Below, piece by piece: positions 53,933-64,000 of a stretch of DNA of 64,000 bases. Position numbers and translations under genes: made by a program. The stretch's first letter is position 1. Every line of letters begins with the position of its first letter. The notes beneath the pieces are model-generated. The model made no database searches. It saw only the letters and a program-made list of their open reading frames with translations, and had not been told where the DNA came from. This stretch comes from Anastatus disparis. Taxonomy: Eukaryota > Arthropoda > Insecta > Hymenoptera > Eupelmidae. Where the stretch lies: assembly GCA_017163975.1 (NCBI GenBank), contig JAFFSR010000034.1, positions 682,001-746,000 on the forward strand. Direction: 5' to 3'.

Positions 53933-56924
53933 TAGTCCAGTAAAATTAGCGAAAAAAGAGCTAAAATTTAATGTAATTAGAAACAGGTGCAGACTACCAA
54001 AAATGGCTTTGTTGGATGATTAGAAATGAGACTCTGGAATTACCCTAAAAATTTGAGCCGTCAGGAATTAGTAAACAATGATTTAAGGTGCAAAATTCGT
54101 AAAAATCACTGTTTTTTTGAGGTAGCTTGAAATCGTTTGCGATTTAGTATATGAAAATTATACTATTTGTAGATATTTCAAAGACGATGAATTTGAGACG
54201 TCATTGATGGAAATCGGTTAATAAATTTTATAAATAATGATAAACAAAAATCGAAAATCGCGAAATTTTAAAATATTTGTCATTTGATAAAAAAAGGATG
54301 TACATGTTTGTAATTTAACAAAAATGTGCCTCTTATTATCCTTGAGTTACCATAAAAATTTCATCAAAAAATATTAATTATTTTAGGAGATATTCTATTT
54401 GTTTATTAAAAAGAGGTCAAATGTACATTAAAAAATTCACCCAAAAACGTCATCGTAGAGACTTTACGATAATCATATAAAATTTAGATATTAACGTAAA
54501 TTTTATGAATTTGATGTGAAATCGCGTCCATTTTATTATTTTCAACCTGAATATGGCAAAAAAAAGTAAATTTTTTTCTTAATGGTTTTTTAAATATTTT
54601 TACAACTAATGAAAATATTAATATAGCGATTTGATATTCTTATTACTGGCAATTTTACGCAAATTTAAAAAAAAAAAAAAGAATGCTCTAGCTCAATTAG
54701 GAGCCGAGATAATTTTTTTTTTTTTTTAATTCGCCAATTGTTTATTTATAAATATTGAGGACTGAAATTTTTATCACAGCTAGAATAATACTTGAAGTTT
54801 ATGATTCCTTCATATTGGAGATGAAATAAACATTTTGCAATGTAAAAATTAATATTTAAGTAATCAAGATTGCTACTAGTTAAACAGAGTAATTTTTCCT
54901 GCCTTGCAAGAAAATTGATCTGGCGAGTTATAACTCATGTTCCGATTAAAAATTCCTTATATCTCCGTTAATTACGGACCAATTTTGACGTTTTTTTTTT
55001 AAATCGGGGTAGCGCGTGAAAATAATAACAATTGTTGTATTTGTTTTCAAAAAATTATTTATTTAACAATAATTATATAAAGTTTGTACGTCTTAAAAAA
55101 ATAAACAATATTTCATTCAAGTGTTTTCATGATAAAATCAATATTAAGTCTGATAATTTGGAAAACAAATTGGAAAAAATTTTTGGTTTGGAATTTCAAC
55201 GTAAATTTATACTTTGTCATGAAAAATTCCTTCTATCTCCGTTAATTACGGACCAATTTTGACGTTTTTTTTTCAAATCGGGGTAGCGCGTGAAAATAAT
55301 AACAACTGTTGTATTCGTTTTAAAAATTATTTATTTAACAATAATTATTGCAAAAAAAAAATTGTTTGAACATATTTTTTTAAATATTAATTCTAGCGAA
55401 AAGCTTTAAAATTGAAGTTTGTACGTCTTAAAAAAATAAACAATATTTCATTCCAGTGTTTTCATGATAAAATCAATATTAAGTCTGATAATTTGGAAAA
55501 CAAATTGGAAAAAATTTTTTCCAAATTACCAGACTGATTTTATCATGAAAACACTAAAATGAAATATTGTTTATTTTTTTAAGACGTACAAACTTCAATT
55601 TTAAAGCTTTTCGCTAGAATTAATATTTAAAAAAATATGTTCAAACAATTTTTTTTTTGCAATAATTATTGTTAAATAAATAATTTTTAAAACGAATACA
55701 ACAGTTGTTATTATTTTCACGCGCTACCCCGATTTGAAAAAAAAACGTCAAAATTGGTCCGTAATTAACGGAGATAGAAGGAATTTTTCATGACAAAGTA
55801 TAAATTTACGTTGAAATTCCAAACCAAAAATTTTTTCCAATTTGTTTTCCAAATTATCAGACTTAATATTGATTTTATCATGAAAACACTTGAATGAAAT
55901 ATTGTTTATTTTTTTAAGACGTACAAACTTTATTCTTAAAGCTTTATGCTAAAATTAATATTTAAGAAAATATGTTTAAACAATTTTTTTTTTGCAATAA
56001 TTATTGTTAAATAAATAATTTTTTGAAAACAAATACAACAATTGTTATTATTTTCACGCGCTACCCCGATTTAAAAAAAAAACGTCAAAATTGGTCCGTA
56101 ATTAACGGAGATATAAGGAATTTTTAATCGGAACATGAGTTATAACTCGCCAGATCAATTTTCTTGCAAGGCAGGAAAAATTACTCTGTTCAACTAGTAG
56201 CAATCTTGATTACTTAAATATTAATTTTTACATTGCAAAATGTTTATTTCATCTCCAATATAATGGAATCATAAACTTCAAGTATTATTCTAGCTGTGAT
56301 AAAAATTTCAGTCCTTAATATTTATAAATAAACGATTGGCGAATTAAAATTTAAAAAATTATCTCGGCTCCTAATTGAGCTAGAGCATTCTTTTTTTTTT
56401 TAAATTTGCGTAAAATTGACAGTAATAAGAATATCAAATCGCTATATTAATATTTTCATTAGTTGTAAAAATATTTAAAAATCCATTAAGAAAAAAATTT
56501 ACTTTTTTTTTGCCATATTCAGGTTGAAAATAATAAAATGGACGCGATTTCACATCAAATTCATAAAATTTACGTAAATATCTAAATTTTGTATGATTAT
56601 CGTAAAGTCTCTACAATGACGTTTTTGGGTGAATTTTTTAATGTACATTTGACCTCTTTTTAATAAACAAATAGAATATCTCCTAAAATAATTAATATTT
56701 TTTGATGAAATTTTTATGGTAACTTAAGGATAATAAGAGGCACATTTTTGTTAAATTACAAACATATACATCCTTTATCCTAAATCATTGTTTACTAATT
56801 CCTGACGGCTCAAATTTTTAGGGTAATTCCAGAGTCTCATTCCTAATCATCCAACAAAGTTATTTTTGGTGGTCTGCACCTGTTTCTAATTACATTATGC
56901 ATTTCCACTAATTCTACTGGACTA
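53933..56924. mobile_element. ~3-kb palindrome
   Basis: Arms of about 1.4-1.5 kb are inverse copies, from TAGTCCAGTAAAATTAG at 53933 to CTAATTCTACTGGACTA at 56924; the centre is near 55520. CAT flanks both sides (53930-53932, 56925-56927); alternatively TA lies inside the ends. Each arm holds two direct copies of a segment with TCTCCGTTAATTACGGACC (about 54961 and 55237 on the left, their inverses on the right). The left arm alone has ~200 bases at about 54088-54289. No transposase; the 76-codon frame at 55032-55262 is incidental. Confidence 0.85.
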
Positions 56925-57900
56925 CATTAACACTTTGATTAAATGACTAATCCAAAGGAATAAATAAGAAAAATAAACAAAAATGTCCTCGTGTCACGGG
57001 TCCGGAGCGTACAGGTATTTTGTTTTCAAAATAAAAAGTATCTAAATACATAGTTATTAAAATTTTACTGTAATGATTTTTGAAGATTTTTAAATAAAGA
57101 ATCTAATGGTGGGGTGCAGAAATATAATAACTTAATAAAATGTATTCAAAACTGACGTCAAAGTTACGACAATTTTTTTGTCCTCGTGTCACACTTTTAA
57201 TAGTTTATCGTGAAAATCATTTAAAAAGTCAAATAATTAGAGCTAAATATTGTCAAATGTAAGGATAAATATGTATTTTAGTAATTAAAAGAGTTATTAA
57301 TGTAAAAGGTTATATATATGGTGAGAAAATATATTTAAATCAAACCATAAAAAAACGTATCTTTTCTAATGTCTTCGTATAACGCTAATTTTCTTAACGA
57401 AAAAAAATTCTAATCAGGATTTGGACTACGGGAAAAGAAAGTAGGCTTTAAGAGCTTTAAATTGACTGTGAAATATATTTGTTATTATATATATTACTCG
57501 CCAAGTAATCACTTTTAATGTATACAAAAGAAAAAAAAATGTCTTCATGTCACACTTAATAAGTTTATTTACATTTAAACATGTTATATTTCCAAAATTG
57601 AAATACAGCTCACCCATTATTGTTTTCTTCTTATTTATAGTATTGATAAACTTATTCAAAAATATCAAGTAAAATTTAGGAATTTTTTTTAGTTTTTAAA
57701 AAACATGATTTTGACAACTTTTTGAATTTCACCCTCATTCATAATAGGAAAATCAAGTATTTGAAATAGCACGCAAACAACATAATCGTAACAACGCATC
57801 AAATATGAGAAAAATAGAAAAAGCTAGAAATTTTTGTAAGATGGGACGGGCATCGGCTCTTGTAGGTACACAAAAAAGTACCAATTACACATTATCGGAA
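56925..57900. repeat. Spacer with three GTCCTCGTGTCAC-like repeats
   Basis: TGTCCTCGTGTCACGGG (about 56985), TGTCCTCGTGTCACACTTTTAATAG (about 57179) and TGTCTTCATGTCACACTTAATAAG (about 57539) are diverged copies of one phrase. The 80-codon minus frame at 57426-57668 has no motif. Confidence 0.4.
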
Positions 57901-58001
57901 TTTAGTTAATGGTTTTGATTATATTAATATGTGCCTTGTATGTTATTTAGATTTAGTTAATGGTTTTGATTGTATTAATATGTGCCTTGTGTGTAAATCC
58001 C
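57901..58001. repeat. Tandem duplication, ~51-bp unit
   Basis: TTTAGTTAATGGTTTTGATT(A/G)TATTAATATGTGCCTTGT(A/G)TGT occurs twice head to tail, with two differences. Confidence 0.85.
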
Positions 58002-58002
58002 A

Positions 58003-58490
58003 CATAACGATACATTAAATAAATATATCAAATAGGTTTATAATGTAGTGGTATCGCTAACGGGTTGTTGTGATTTTTTTTACAGAGGAAACCTTCGCCG
58101 GTAGCCCTAAAAACCACTTTTTCATGTAATATATTATTTAGTGTTAGACTTTTTTTGTATGTTTCATAATATTTTATAATTAATTTAAAGAACTAAAAAA
58201 TATTTTATATAACTACTTTTCCAAAAATTTTTATAACAATTTTAGTAAAGTAATTGATATATCGTAATTTTCATTTAAGTTTTTTCAGATTTAAAAGATC
58301 ATTTTTTTATAATTCCTTTTTGATATCTTTTGACTTATTTTTACATATTAGAAGATACATCACAATTCTTTTACTAAAATTTTTAAGTATTTTTACAAGA
58401 ATGTTAAACATTTCATATAAGTATTCATATAAATCTTGAAACAATATATTATTAATAGTTTCAATATATAAAAATTACATAATTATTGTT
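58003..58490 (-). mobile_element. Relict of the zinc-finger TIR element
   Basis: Matches the reverse complement of about 1790-2365. The first ~110 bases (AATAGGTTTATAATGTAG-GG..., GGAAACCTTCGCC-GTAGCCC...) agree at roughly nine of ten positions, the rest more weakly. Only the non-coding side next to one TIR is left; there is no zinc-finger gene. Confidence 0.7.
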
Positions 58491-58493
58491 AAG

Positions 58494-58718
58494 ATGGTGG
58501 AGGAGGAGTTGCCTCTTGAGGAGGTTCCGCCCGATATTTACAATAAATGTTATCCAAAGCAAGTAAATGCAACGGTTTTCTGTATTTTATGTGGAAATGT
58601 GTGGCATAAAAGTGATTTTAACAGAAAAAAGGTTGTGAAATATATTAAAAATGTGATGGTAGTGTGTGATGAGCATATGGACATAGACTTAACCTCAAAT
58701 GGCAAACAAAACATTTAA
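58494..58718 (+). pseudogene. Copy B ORF1, N-terminal zinc module
   Basis: MVEEELPLEEV... then CYPKQVNATVFCILCGNVWHKSDFNRKK...VMVVCDEHMDIDLTS, collinear with residues ~20-70 of copy A ORF1. It runs into the foreign block and stops at 58716. Confidence 0.85.
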
Positions 58719-59594
58719 CTGATTGTGCTGTGACAACCTTGGGGATCAGGAGGTTTCACTGATTTATAAAAATATATAAGATGTGATTTATTAAGTAACA
58801 AAAAAAGAGAAGCCTTATTTCACTAATTTTTACAGTAGTCGCACGTGCGCTTAAAATGGACGCCAGCCGCGTATAGCCTACGCGACGCCGCTTGTATTAG
58901 TTAAGTAACCATTGGCACGATGAAAAGCAGATAGTAAGAAAAACATACGCTAACAGGGCACGAGCACACAAAAAAAGAATTGGAATAGCATGAAGGTAAA
59001 ATACGCAATAGAACGCGCACGCGATCGCCCGACACACACGTCGCAAAAGACAGCAATAAATTATATTCTTTTACGTAGCAATCGTGCACTCACAACCACA
59101 CGAGGTTTTTTTAAGCAAACTAAAATAAACTATAAAATAGCAAATCTATCTATTCTCACTTACACTGGATTCAATAATTGCAACACACAACCAAAAAAGT
59201 ACTGTGCAATACCGTAAGTCGTAACGCTCTTTATTACTCGTAAAAGCTCTATACTGGACGCCGGCGACAGAACAAATGACACAATAGCGCTTCCTTCTTG
59301 TCTCTGCTCAGCTTTATCTCTCGTGCTGTACGCTGTACGCGCCGCAAGAGAGAGACAAACGATCCTTAACGGACGCAAGCTCAGCTACTCGAGTCAAGCT
59401 GCTTGCTATCTATATGAGTGCACAGTATACGTGCTATAGATATTCGCACGTGTGTGCCAACAATCTTGGGTTATAGTTTAAAATATTTGACTCGCGTGGT
59501 CTGCTTTCCATCGTGCTAGTAGTTGGATGCTCCCTTCTGATGTCTATATGCGCAAATACATACACAAGTAATATGGCCAATTTGCCATTTTACA
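58719..59594. mobile_element. Foreign ~0.87-kb block inside copy B
   Basis: The ORF1 homology breaks at about 58718 and resumes at about 59595. The block is less AT-rich, with CpG-containing stretches (GCGCGACGCC-type) unlike its host. It has no gene I can support; open frames at 58990-59217 and 59160-59378 are short. It could be a solo LTR or a non-autonomous element, but I could not establish TG...CA ends with a target duplication. Confidence 0.5.
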
Positions 59595-60280
59595 GTGCAT
59601 AATTTGAAAATAAAAAATAAAAAACTTAAAGAGAAAGTTAAAAAATTTAATAAGAAGTATAAAATTTTGCAAAGTAATAGTAAAAAATTACAATTAAAAG
59701 ATGAAGCTCTTTTAGCTAAAAATAAGGAAAAAGATGATGTTGATGTAAACGAACATGAAAGTGTAGTACTAATGGAATCGGTTAAAACAGAAAATCTGCT
59801 GCTTGGAGATTTGCATACTGAACTCAAAGAAAAGAATACTTTATTGAAGGAATTACTAGATAAAGAAAAAAAATTCATAAGACAAACAAGAAGGCTTTTG
59901 CGGAGGTTACTGCTACTTAACAAATAATGGTACAGCCTAAAATTATATCAAAAATATTAATTAAAAAGAAGAATAGAGGTGATAAAGTAAACATGAGGGA
60001 TAATGTACTTAAGTACCTTATAAAAGATGAAAGTACACAAAAAAAATTCATCGCACAAATGATAAGGTAACGATTAAATGTATGAATATAGAAAGTATGA
60101 AGACAGCAGAAAAAATACTAACGGCTAAAATATCACACATATGCAAGGTAGAGAAAGAACAATTAAAAAATCCAGTAGTTAAAATTGTTGGAATTGAAAA
60201 TTTATCTAACATAGATGATAAAACACTTAAAAACGACATAAATACAAGAAACTTCTCTAATAATGTAGCAAAAGGTTAAA
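59595..60280 (+). pseudogene. Copy B ORF1, coiled coil and middle domain
   Basis: 59595-59927: a Lys/Glu coiled coil including LHTELKEKNTLLKELLDKEKK (copy A: NELEDKNALLKELLEKEKN). It then shifts frame; 60082-60279 has KNPVVKIVGIENLSN (copy A: NPKMKIVGIEKFNK). At least two frameshifts and several stops. Confidence 0.8.
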
Positions 60281-60660
60281 TACTACATGCCGCATATAAT
60301 AAAAACAATGATAAAACAACAATTCATATAGAAACACCTGCTGAAATACATAAATATATTAGAAAAAACAAAGATAAAGTTTTTTTGGGTCATTGAAATT
60401 GCAGAGTCTATGATGTTGTAAATGTGAGGCCTTGCTATAATTGTACTAGATTTGGCACAATAAATCCAAGTGTCATAATTCACCAATTTGTCTGAAATAT
60501 GCAGAAAATCACCTGACAAGAAATTGTGAAGGAAATAAAACTATTTGTTGTGCAAACTGTGAGTACAGTAATGCTAAGTATGGCGGTAAATATAGCACAA
60601 GTCACGTGGCAACCAACAGTGACTTGACAGTGAAATTTTAAAATAGAGAATAAAGTCTAT
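60281..60660 (+). pseudogene. Copy B ORF1, zinc-knuckle remnant
   Basis: VRPCYNCTRFG..., CLKYAENHLTRNC and CCANCEYSNAKYGGKYSTSH match copy A's CCHC region, with a frameshift inside the first knuckle. Confidence 0.7.
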
Positions 60661-60929
60661 AATAAACTCAACTGATTACAGCATTAAGTCTTTTTTAACC
60701 AGATACCTTGGTATAGCAGATTTATATTCGAGAAATCATCGTGTGATAAACAATTTAAGAAACATAAGAGATACAATTATGGGAGGTAGCACCAAATCAG
60801 TAATGTCATCAAGAACTCATCACGGAAGTGTAGTATCTGATGTACAATAATAGTGTGATTTAAGATATACAAACACAATATTTTCAAGAGGCGGTCTCTT
60901 ACGGTGATCTTGGGTCTCTCAATAACGAT

Positions 60930-61375
60930 TTGAAATTAAACGATAGTATTATTTTATATGTTAAAATAAGAAGTTTAAATGCAAATTTTGAGAAACTACA
61001 AGTCCTTATTGAGAGTCTCAGGGCCAAACCGTATGTGATAGTGTGTGCTGAGACATGGTTTTTGGAACATTATATATAGCAATCAGACCTATATCTTTAA
61101 TATCAAAAATCGCAAAAATTTTTGAAAAAATTATCTTTAACAGAATTTATGATTTCATTTTTAAAAATAATCTATTGAGTACAAAACAATTTGATTTCGT
61201 CAAAAATATTGGAACTAAGGATGCTTTGAGTTTCATTACAAAAAAGATACATAAAAACCTTGATGAAAGCTCTCCTATTACGATAACGTTCTTAGATCTT
61301 ACAAAAGCTTTTGACACAATTAATCATAACTTATTAGAAAATATGTATGCATATGGCATTAAAGGAAAGTGTTAA
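60930..61375 (+). pseudogene. Copy B ORF2: endonuclease start fused to RT
   Basis: LYVKIRSLNANFEKLQVLIESL...VCAETWFLEHY is the same endonuclease start as copy A. It is joined at about 61070 directly to RT sequence RPISLISKIAKIFEKI...KQFDFVKN...ITITFLDLTKAFDTINH (first catalytic Asp). The bulk of the endonuclease and the RT fingers are deleted. Confidence 0.8.
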
Positions 61376-61472
61376 TTAAAAATTATTCGAATAATAGAAT
61401 GTAGAAAGTGAGATTGAAACAACTTGAAAGTAATTTTGAAATTATTTTATAATATATGATCTTTTAACCAGC

Positions 61473-61832
61473 ATGCCAAATGATACCATAATTTTCATTT
61501 TTTATGAAATATCAGGATATTTAGTAACAAAAATTTTGATTATGATATATCATATTCTCTTTCGTAGCATTATAAGCTACGGCATATATGGTGTCATAAA
61601 TGAATGGGGAGGAGCCTACAAAAATAATTTGGATCTACTTAAAAAAATACAGAATAGTCTATTAAAATTAGTTTTTAAGCATAATTTTGTACAAAGAAAA
61701 CTCATGACCTTACATCAACGATTTCCTCTAGAAAGTCTTAAGTATTACTCTAATGATCTTAAAAATCTTATCTTATATTATATTAAAGTAAAACCACTTT
61801 TTTCCGTTTCTCCGGTTTTCCGCATTTTTTAA
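61473..61832 (+). pseudogene. Copy B ORF2, 3' tail
   Basis: After another deletion that removes the YADD region, the frame has YHILFRSIISYGIYGVINEWGGAYKNNLDLLKKIQNSLLKLVF and LESLKYYSNDLKNLI, the usual post-RT segment. This gives the part missing from copy A. Confidence 0.75.
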
Positions 61833-61839
61833 ATGTGCC

Positions 61840-62400
61840 TAATCTTTTGATAATAAGAGTAGCAGTTTTTTATTGGGTCCTATATAATTAGTACTCATTA
61901 GTCGAAAGTTTTTTTTGGGCCTTCAATTATTTTATGCCCTATATTTTTATTCAATGCCCATTTTTTCGGCCCATTTTTTTTATTCTTATGTTTTCTTGGG
62001 CTCTATATTTTTCTGAGCCTTATTTTTTTAGTCTTATATTTTTTTTGGCCCAATATTTTTTGATGACAATATTTTTTTGGGCTTCATATGTTTTCAGGCC
62101 CTACATTTTTCTGGGTATTATTTTTTTGGGCCTCTTATTTTTTTGGCCCAATATTTTTTTAATTCTTATATTTTCATAGGCTCTATATTTTTCTGGGGCT
62201 CATTTTTTTGTCCTCTTTTTTTGGGCATAATATTTTATTGATTTTTAAATTTTCTTGGGCTCTATAATTTTTTGGGCTTTATATTTTTCTGGGCCTTATA
62301 TTTTTCGGGCCCCATATTTTTCTGAGTCCTATTTTCTTTAAGGCTTATATTCTTTTGGGCCTCTTATTTTTTGAGTCCAGTATTTATAAGCAATTTTATA
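61840..62400. repeat. T-rich TTTTTGGGCC minisatellite
   Basis: Irregular 20-30 bp units of T-runs followed by GGGCC, GGCCC or GGGCT, about twenty times. The 81-codon frame at 61934-62179 (Phe/Ile-rich) arises from the repeat. Confidence 0.85.
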
Positions 62401-62559
62401 AATAATTTTATACTTCGTTGTATTTTACCTAATATTGCCAGACAGGGTATATATCCCAAGACCGAATAAAGAATGTCTATGTTTATGTCTATGTCTCTCT
62501 TACCCTCTCTTGCTGTCTCTCTTCCTCTCTTGCCCTCTCTTGCTCGTTCAATTTATCAG

Positions 62560-63160
62560 TGACCTTTTTTTTTCTTTAATTTAATTTTTGTTATCTCAGT
62601 ATTATTTAATTTTTCTTCATATTTATTTGGTTGTTTTTTTTTTAATTTTTCTATAAGCTTCTTTCATACGTAAAGCCTCATTTGCATGCACTTGTTCCAA
62701 TTCATCAGTACTCTTTTCTTTCTTGAATTTTAATTTCGTTATCTCTGTATTATTTTACTTTTTTATATCTATTTGGTTGTTTTTGTTTTCATTTAAATAT
62801 AAGCTCTTTTTTTCCTAAAGCCTCATTCGCGCGTATTTGTTCCAATTCATCAGTACTCTTTTTTTCCTTGAGTTCCATTATTCTTATTTTAGTATTTTCG
62901 AATTTCTCTTTATATTTATTTGATTGTTCATTTTCTATTTTCATATAAGCTTCTTTCTCACGTAAATCCTCATTTACGCGTATTTGTTCTAATTTATTAG
63001 TATTTTTTTTTTTCAATTTCATTTTTATTATCTTATTAATATTCAATATTTTTTCATATTCATATGGTCAATCTTCTTTTATTTTGATATAATTTTTTTT
63101 ACGTAAACATTATGGACACGCCTTAGTTCTAATTTATCATTACTTTTTTTTCTGAATTTT
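62560..63160 (-). repeat. ~115-130-bp tandem repeat, coiled-coil coding on minus
   Basis: About five units on the minus strand read KKKSTDELEQIRANEALGKKE-like then a Lys/Glu/Asn-rich stretch. The open part is 63046-62789 (85 codons) with two near-identical repeats (KLEQIRVNEDLREKEAYMKIENEQ and DELEQIRANEALGKKELIFK). Stops and frameshifts break the outer units. Charged heptad-like composition predicts a coiled coil. No flanking exon or domain recognised. Confidence 0.55.
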
Positions 63161-63199
63161 CATAATTATGTCTTTTTCTATATTAATTCTATTCTTCTG

Positions 63200-63750
63200 C
63201 TACCATTTTCCGGATTCCTCTCCGCCTGTAAGTATTCACTGACACGCTGCTTTGGCTTTGTCTTTTTGTGTTCAAATATTTTTTATTTCACTCTACCAAG
63301 TGAATCTTTTTACAGAAAATCGTCCAGCTGGGGGTCCTCAAGGCTTGGCTTGACTTGCTTGCACTTGTGCATCTGCATCTCTCGGACCCTGGACGTTTTT
63401 CTGTCTTTGTGCATCGCTCTGCCCAGTATCGTCATTTTTTTGTTGTTTTCGTTGCTGTTGCTGATGGTTGAGGAATGGCTAGAGCATTAATGGTTTGCTG
63501 TTTTGACTGTGAATTGGAGTGTTGAGTGGTGGTGTAGTGGGGAAATGCAGTTGCATCTTGGTTTATGCATGTGTTACATATAGGTTATGCATATGCTACA
63601 TAACCTACAATGTTTTTGGCGCCAAATTGACTATCTCTTAGGCGAATCTTTCAAGTGCGTCATTAGTAGCACCATCTATGGGTTACCTAATCTACTGTCT
63701 TATCTACTCTATGGATAAGTGACAGGTAATTACCATACTCAAGGCGCATT
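63200..63750. other. Less AT-rich stretch, no gene established
   Basis: On the minus strand, 63330-63560 gives Gln/Asn/Thr-rich frames (QQQQRKQQKNDDTGQSDAQ) interrupted by stops, reminiscent of a decayed gag or linker. TTGGCGCC at about 63617 looks like a primer-binding core but no LTR end was found beside it. Confidence 0.3.
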
Positions 63751-63756
63751 TCCACA

Positions 63757-64000
63757 CTGTAAAAAATCCTCTTGTAAGATTATTATTCTGGAATCAATAA
63801 GGTTGCCATGGTTTTTAGTAAGTTTACCGGAAAAATATGAAAATTACTAAAAATTAGTAAAATTATTGTTCTCAGTGTAGGTCTTTTTATTACCTAACCC
63901 AAGCTAGAAATTTTACAAACACACTATAAAAAATCCTCTAGTAAAATTATTATTCTGGAATCAATAAAGTTACCATAGTTTTTAGTAAGTTTACCAGAAA
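63757..64000. repeat. Two direct copies of a MITE-like repeat
   Basis: CACACTGTAAAAAATCCTCT... (63755) and CACACTATAAAAAATCCTCT... (63922) continue alike for about 80 bases (TTATTATTCTGGAATCAATAA-GTT-CCAT). The first unit ends in TTGTTCTCAGTGTA (about 63880), an inverse of its start. The second runs off the window. Confidence 0.7.

Larger units (their letters stand above)
58494..61832 (+). mobile_element. Non-LTR retrotransposon copy B (decayed)
   Basis: Homologous to copy A at 48911-50814 but with the 3' half partly kept. Order: ORF1 N-terminus (58494-58718), an ~0.87 kb foreign block, the rest of ORF1 with frameshifts (59595-60640), an endonuclease piece (about 60930-61070), a deletion joining it to RT (61070-61375), and a 3' RT tail (61473-61832). 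Confidence 0.8.

Noticed and set aside
61934..62179. Hydrophobic membrane protein
   Set aside because: It is a by-product of the TTTTTGGGCC minisatellite.
63610..63625. Retroelement primer-binding site TTGGCGCC
   Set aside because: No LTR end or second LTR was found, and the motif is self-complementary and short.

Overview
The window is AT-rich eukaryotic DNA with GT-AG introns, long repeat-filled spacers and many transposable elements. The element set (BEL/Pao LTR retrotransposon, CR1/Jockey-type non-LTR retrotransposons, a tRNA-derived SINE, TTAA-flanked MITEs, palindromic foldback elements) points to an arthropod, most likely an insect. A parasitoid hymenopteran is one guess, but nothing here fixes the species. 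There are no prokaryotic signatures, no rRNA and no convincing intact tRNA gene.

Layout. 0.4-2.6 kb: an element with ~220 bp terminal inverted repeats carrying a spliced C2H2 zinc-finger gene. 2.9-9.4 kb: fragments (a transposon-like exon, the 3' end of a non-LTR element) in AT-rich spacer. 10.2-10.9 kb: a 664 bp palindrome. 14.2-15.0 kb: a small ORF split by a 495 bp MITE with an 8 bp target duplication. 16.6-18.9 kb: a 160 bp satellite interrupted by an insertion. 18.9-20.9 kb: a second element of the CTAGGAGA-ended palindromic family. 22.0-23.9 kb (minus): spliced exons with an Arg/Ser/Thr/Pro-rich repeat region and a BEN-like C-terminus. 24.8-33.4 kb: a complete BEL/Pao element with nearly identical LTRs. 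36.7-37.1 kb (minus): two more exons that fit, in strand and splice phase, as the 5' part of the BEN-like gene. 37.4-38.1 kb: a third CNAGGAGA palindrome. 38.3-42.6 kb: a CR1/Jockey-like retrotransposon with five nonsense codons and no frameshift. 43.5-46.2 kb: a TTAA MITE and two palindromes, the larger with a SINE in one arm and a MITE in the other. 46.2-48.4 kb: an EnSpm/CACTA-like transposase fragment. 48.9-50.8 kb: ORF1 and the start of ORF2 of another non-LTR family. 51.2-52.6 kb and 53.9-56.9 kb: two large palindromes, the first with a nested TTAA MITE. 58.0-58.5 kb: a relict of the zinc-finger element family. 58.5-61.8 kb: a decayed second copy of the 48.9 kb non-LTR family. 61.8-64.0 kb: tandem repeats, some with minus-strand coiled-coil coding character.

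Most genes here are mobile-element genes. The only host-like loci are the zinc-finger gene (inside a TIR element), the BEN-like gene (probably with the BEL element in its large intron, antisense) and perhaps the small ORF near 14.2 kb. Because many elements sit inside other repeats, the uninterrupted repeat copy often acts as an internal empty site, which makes several insertion borders unusually firm.
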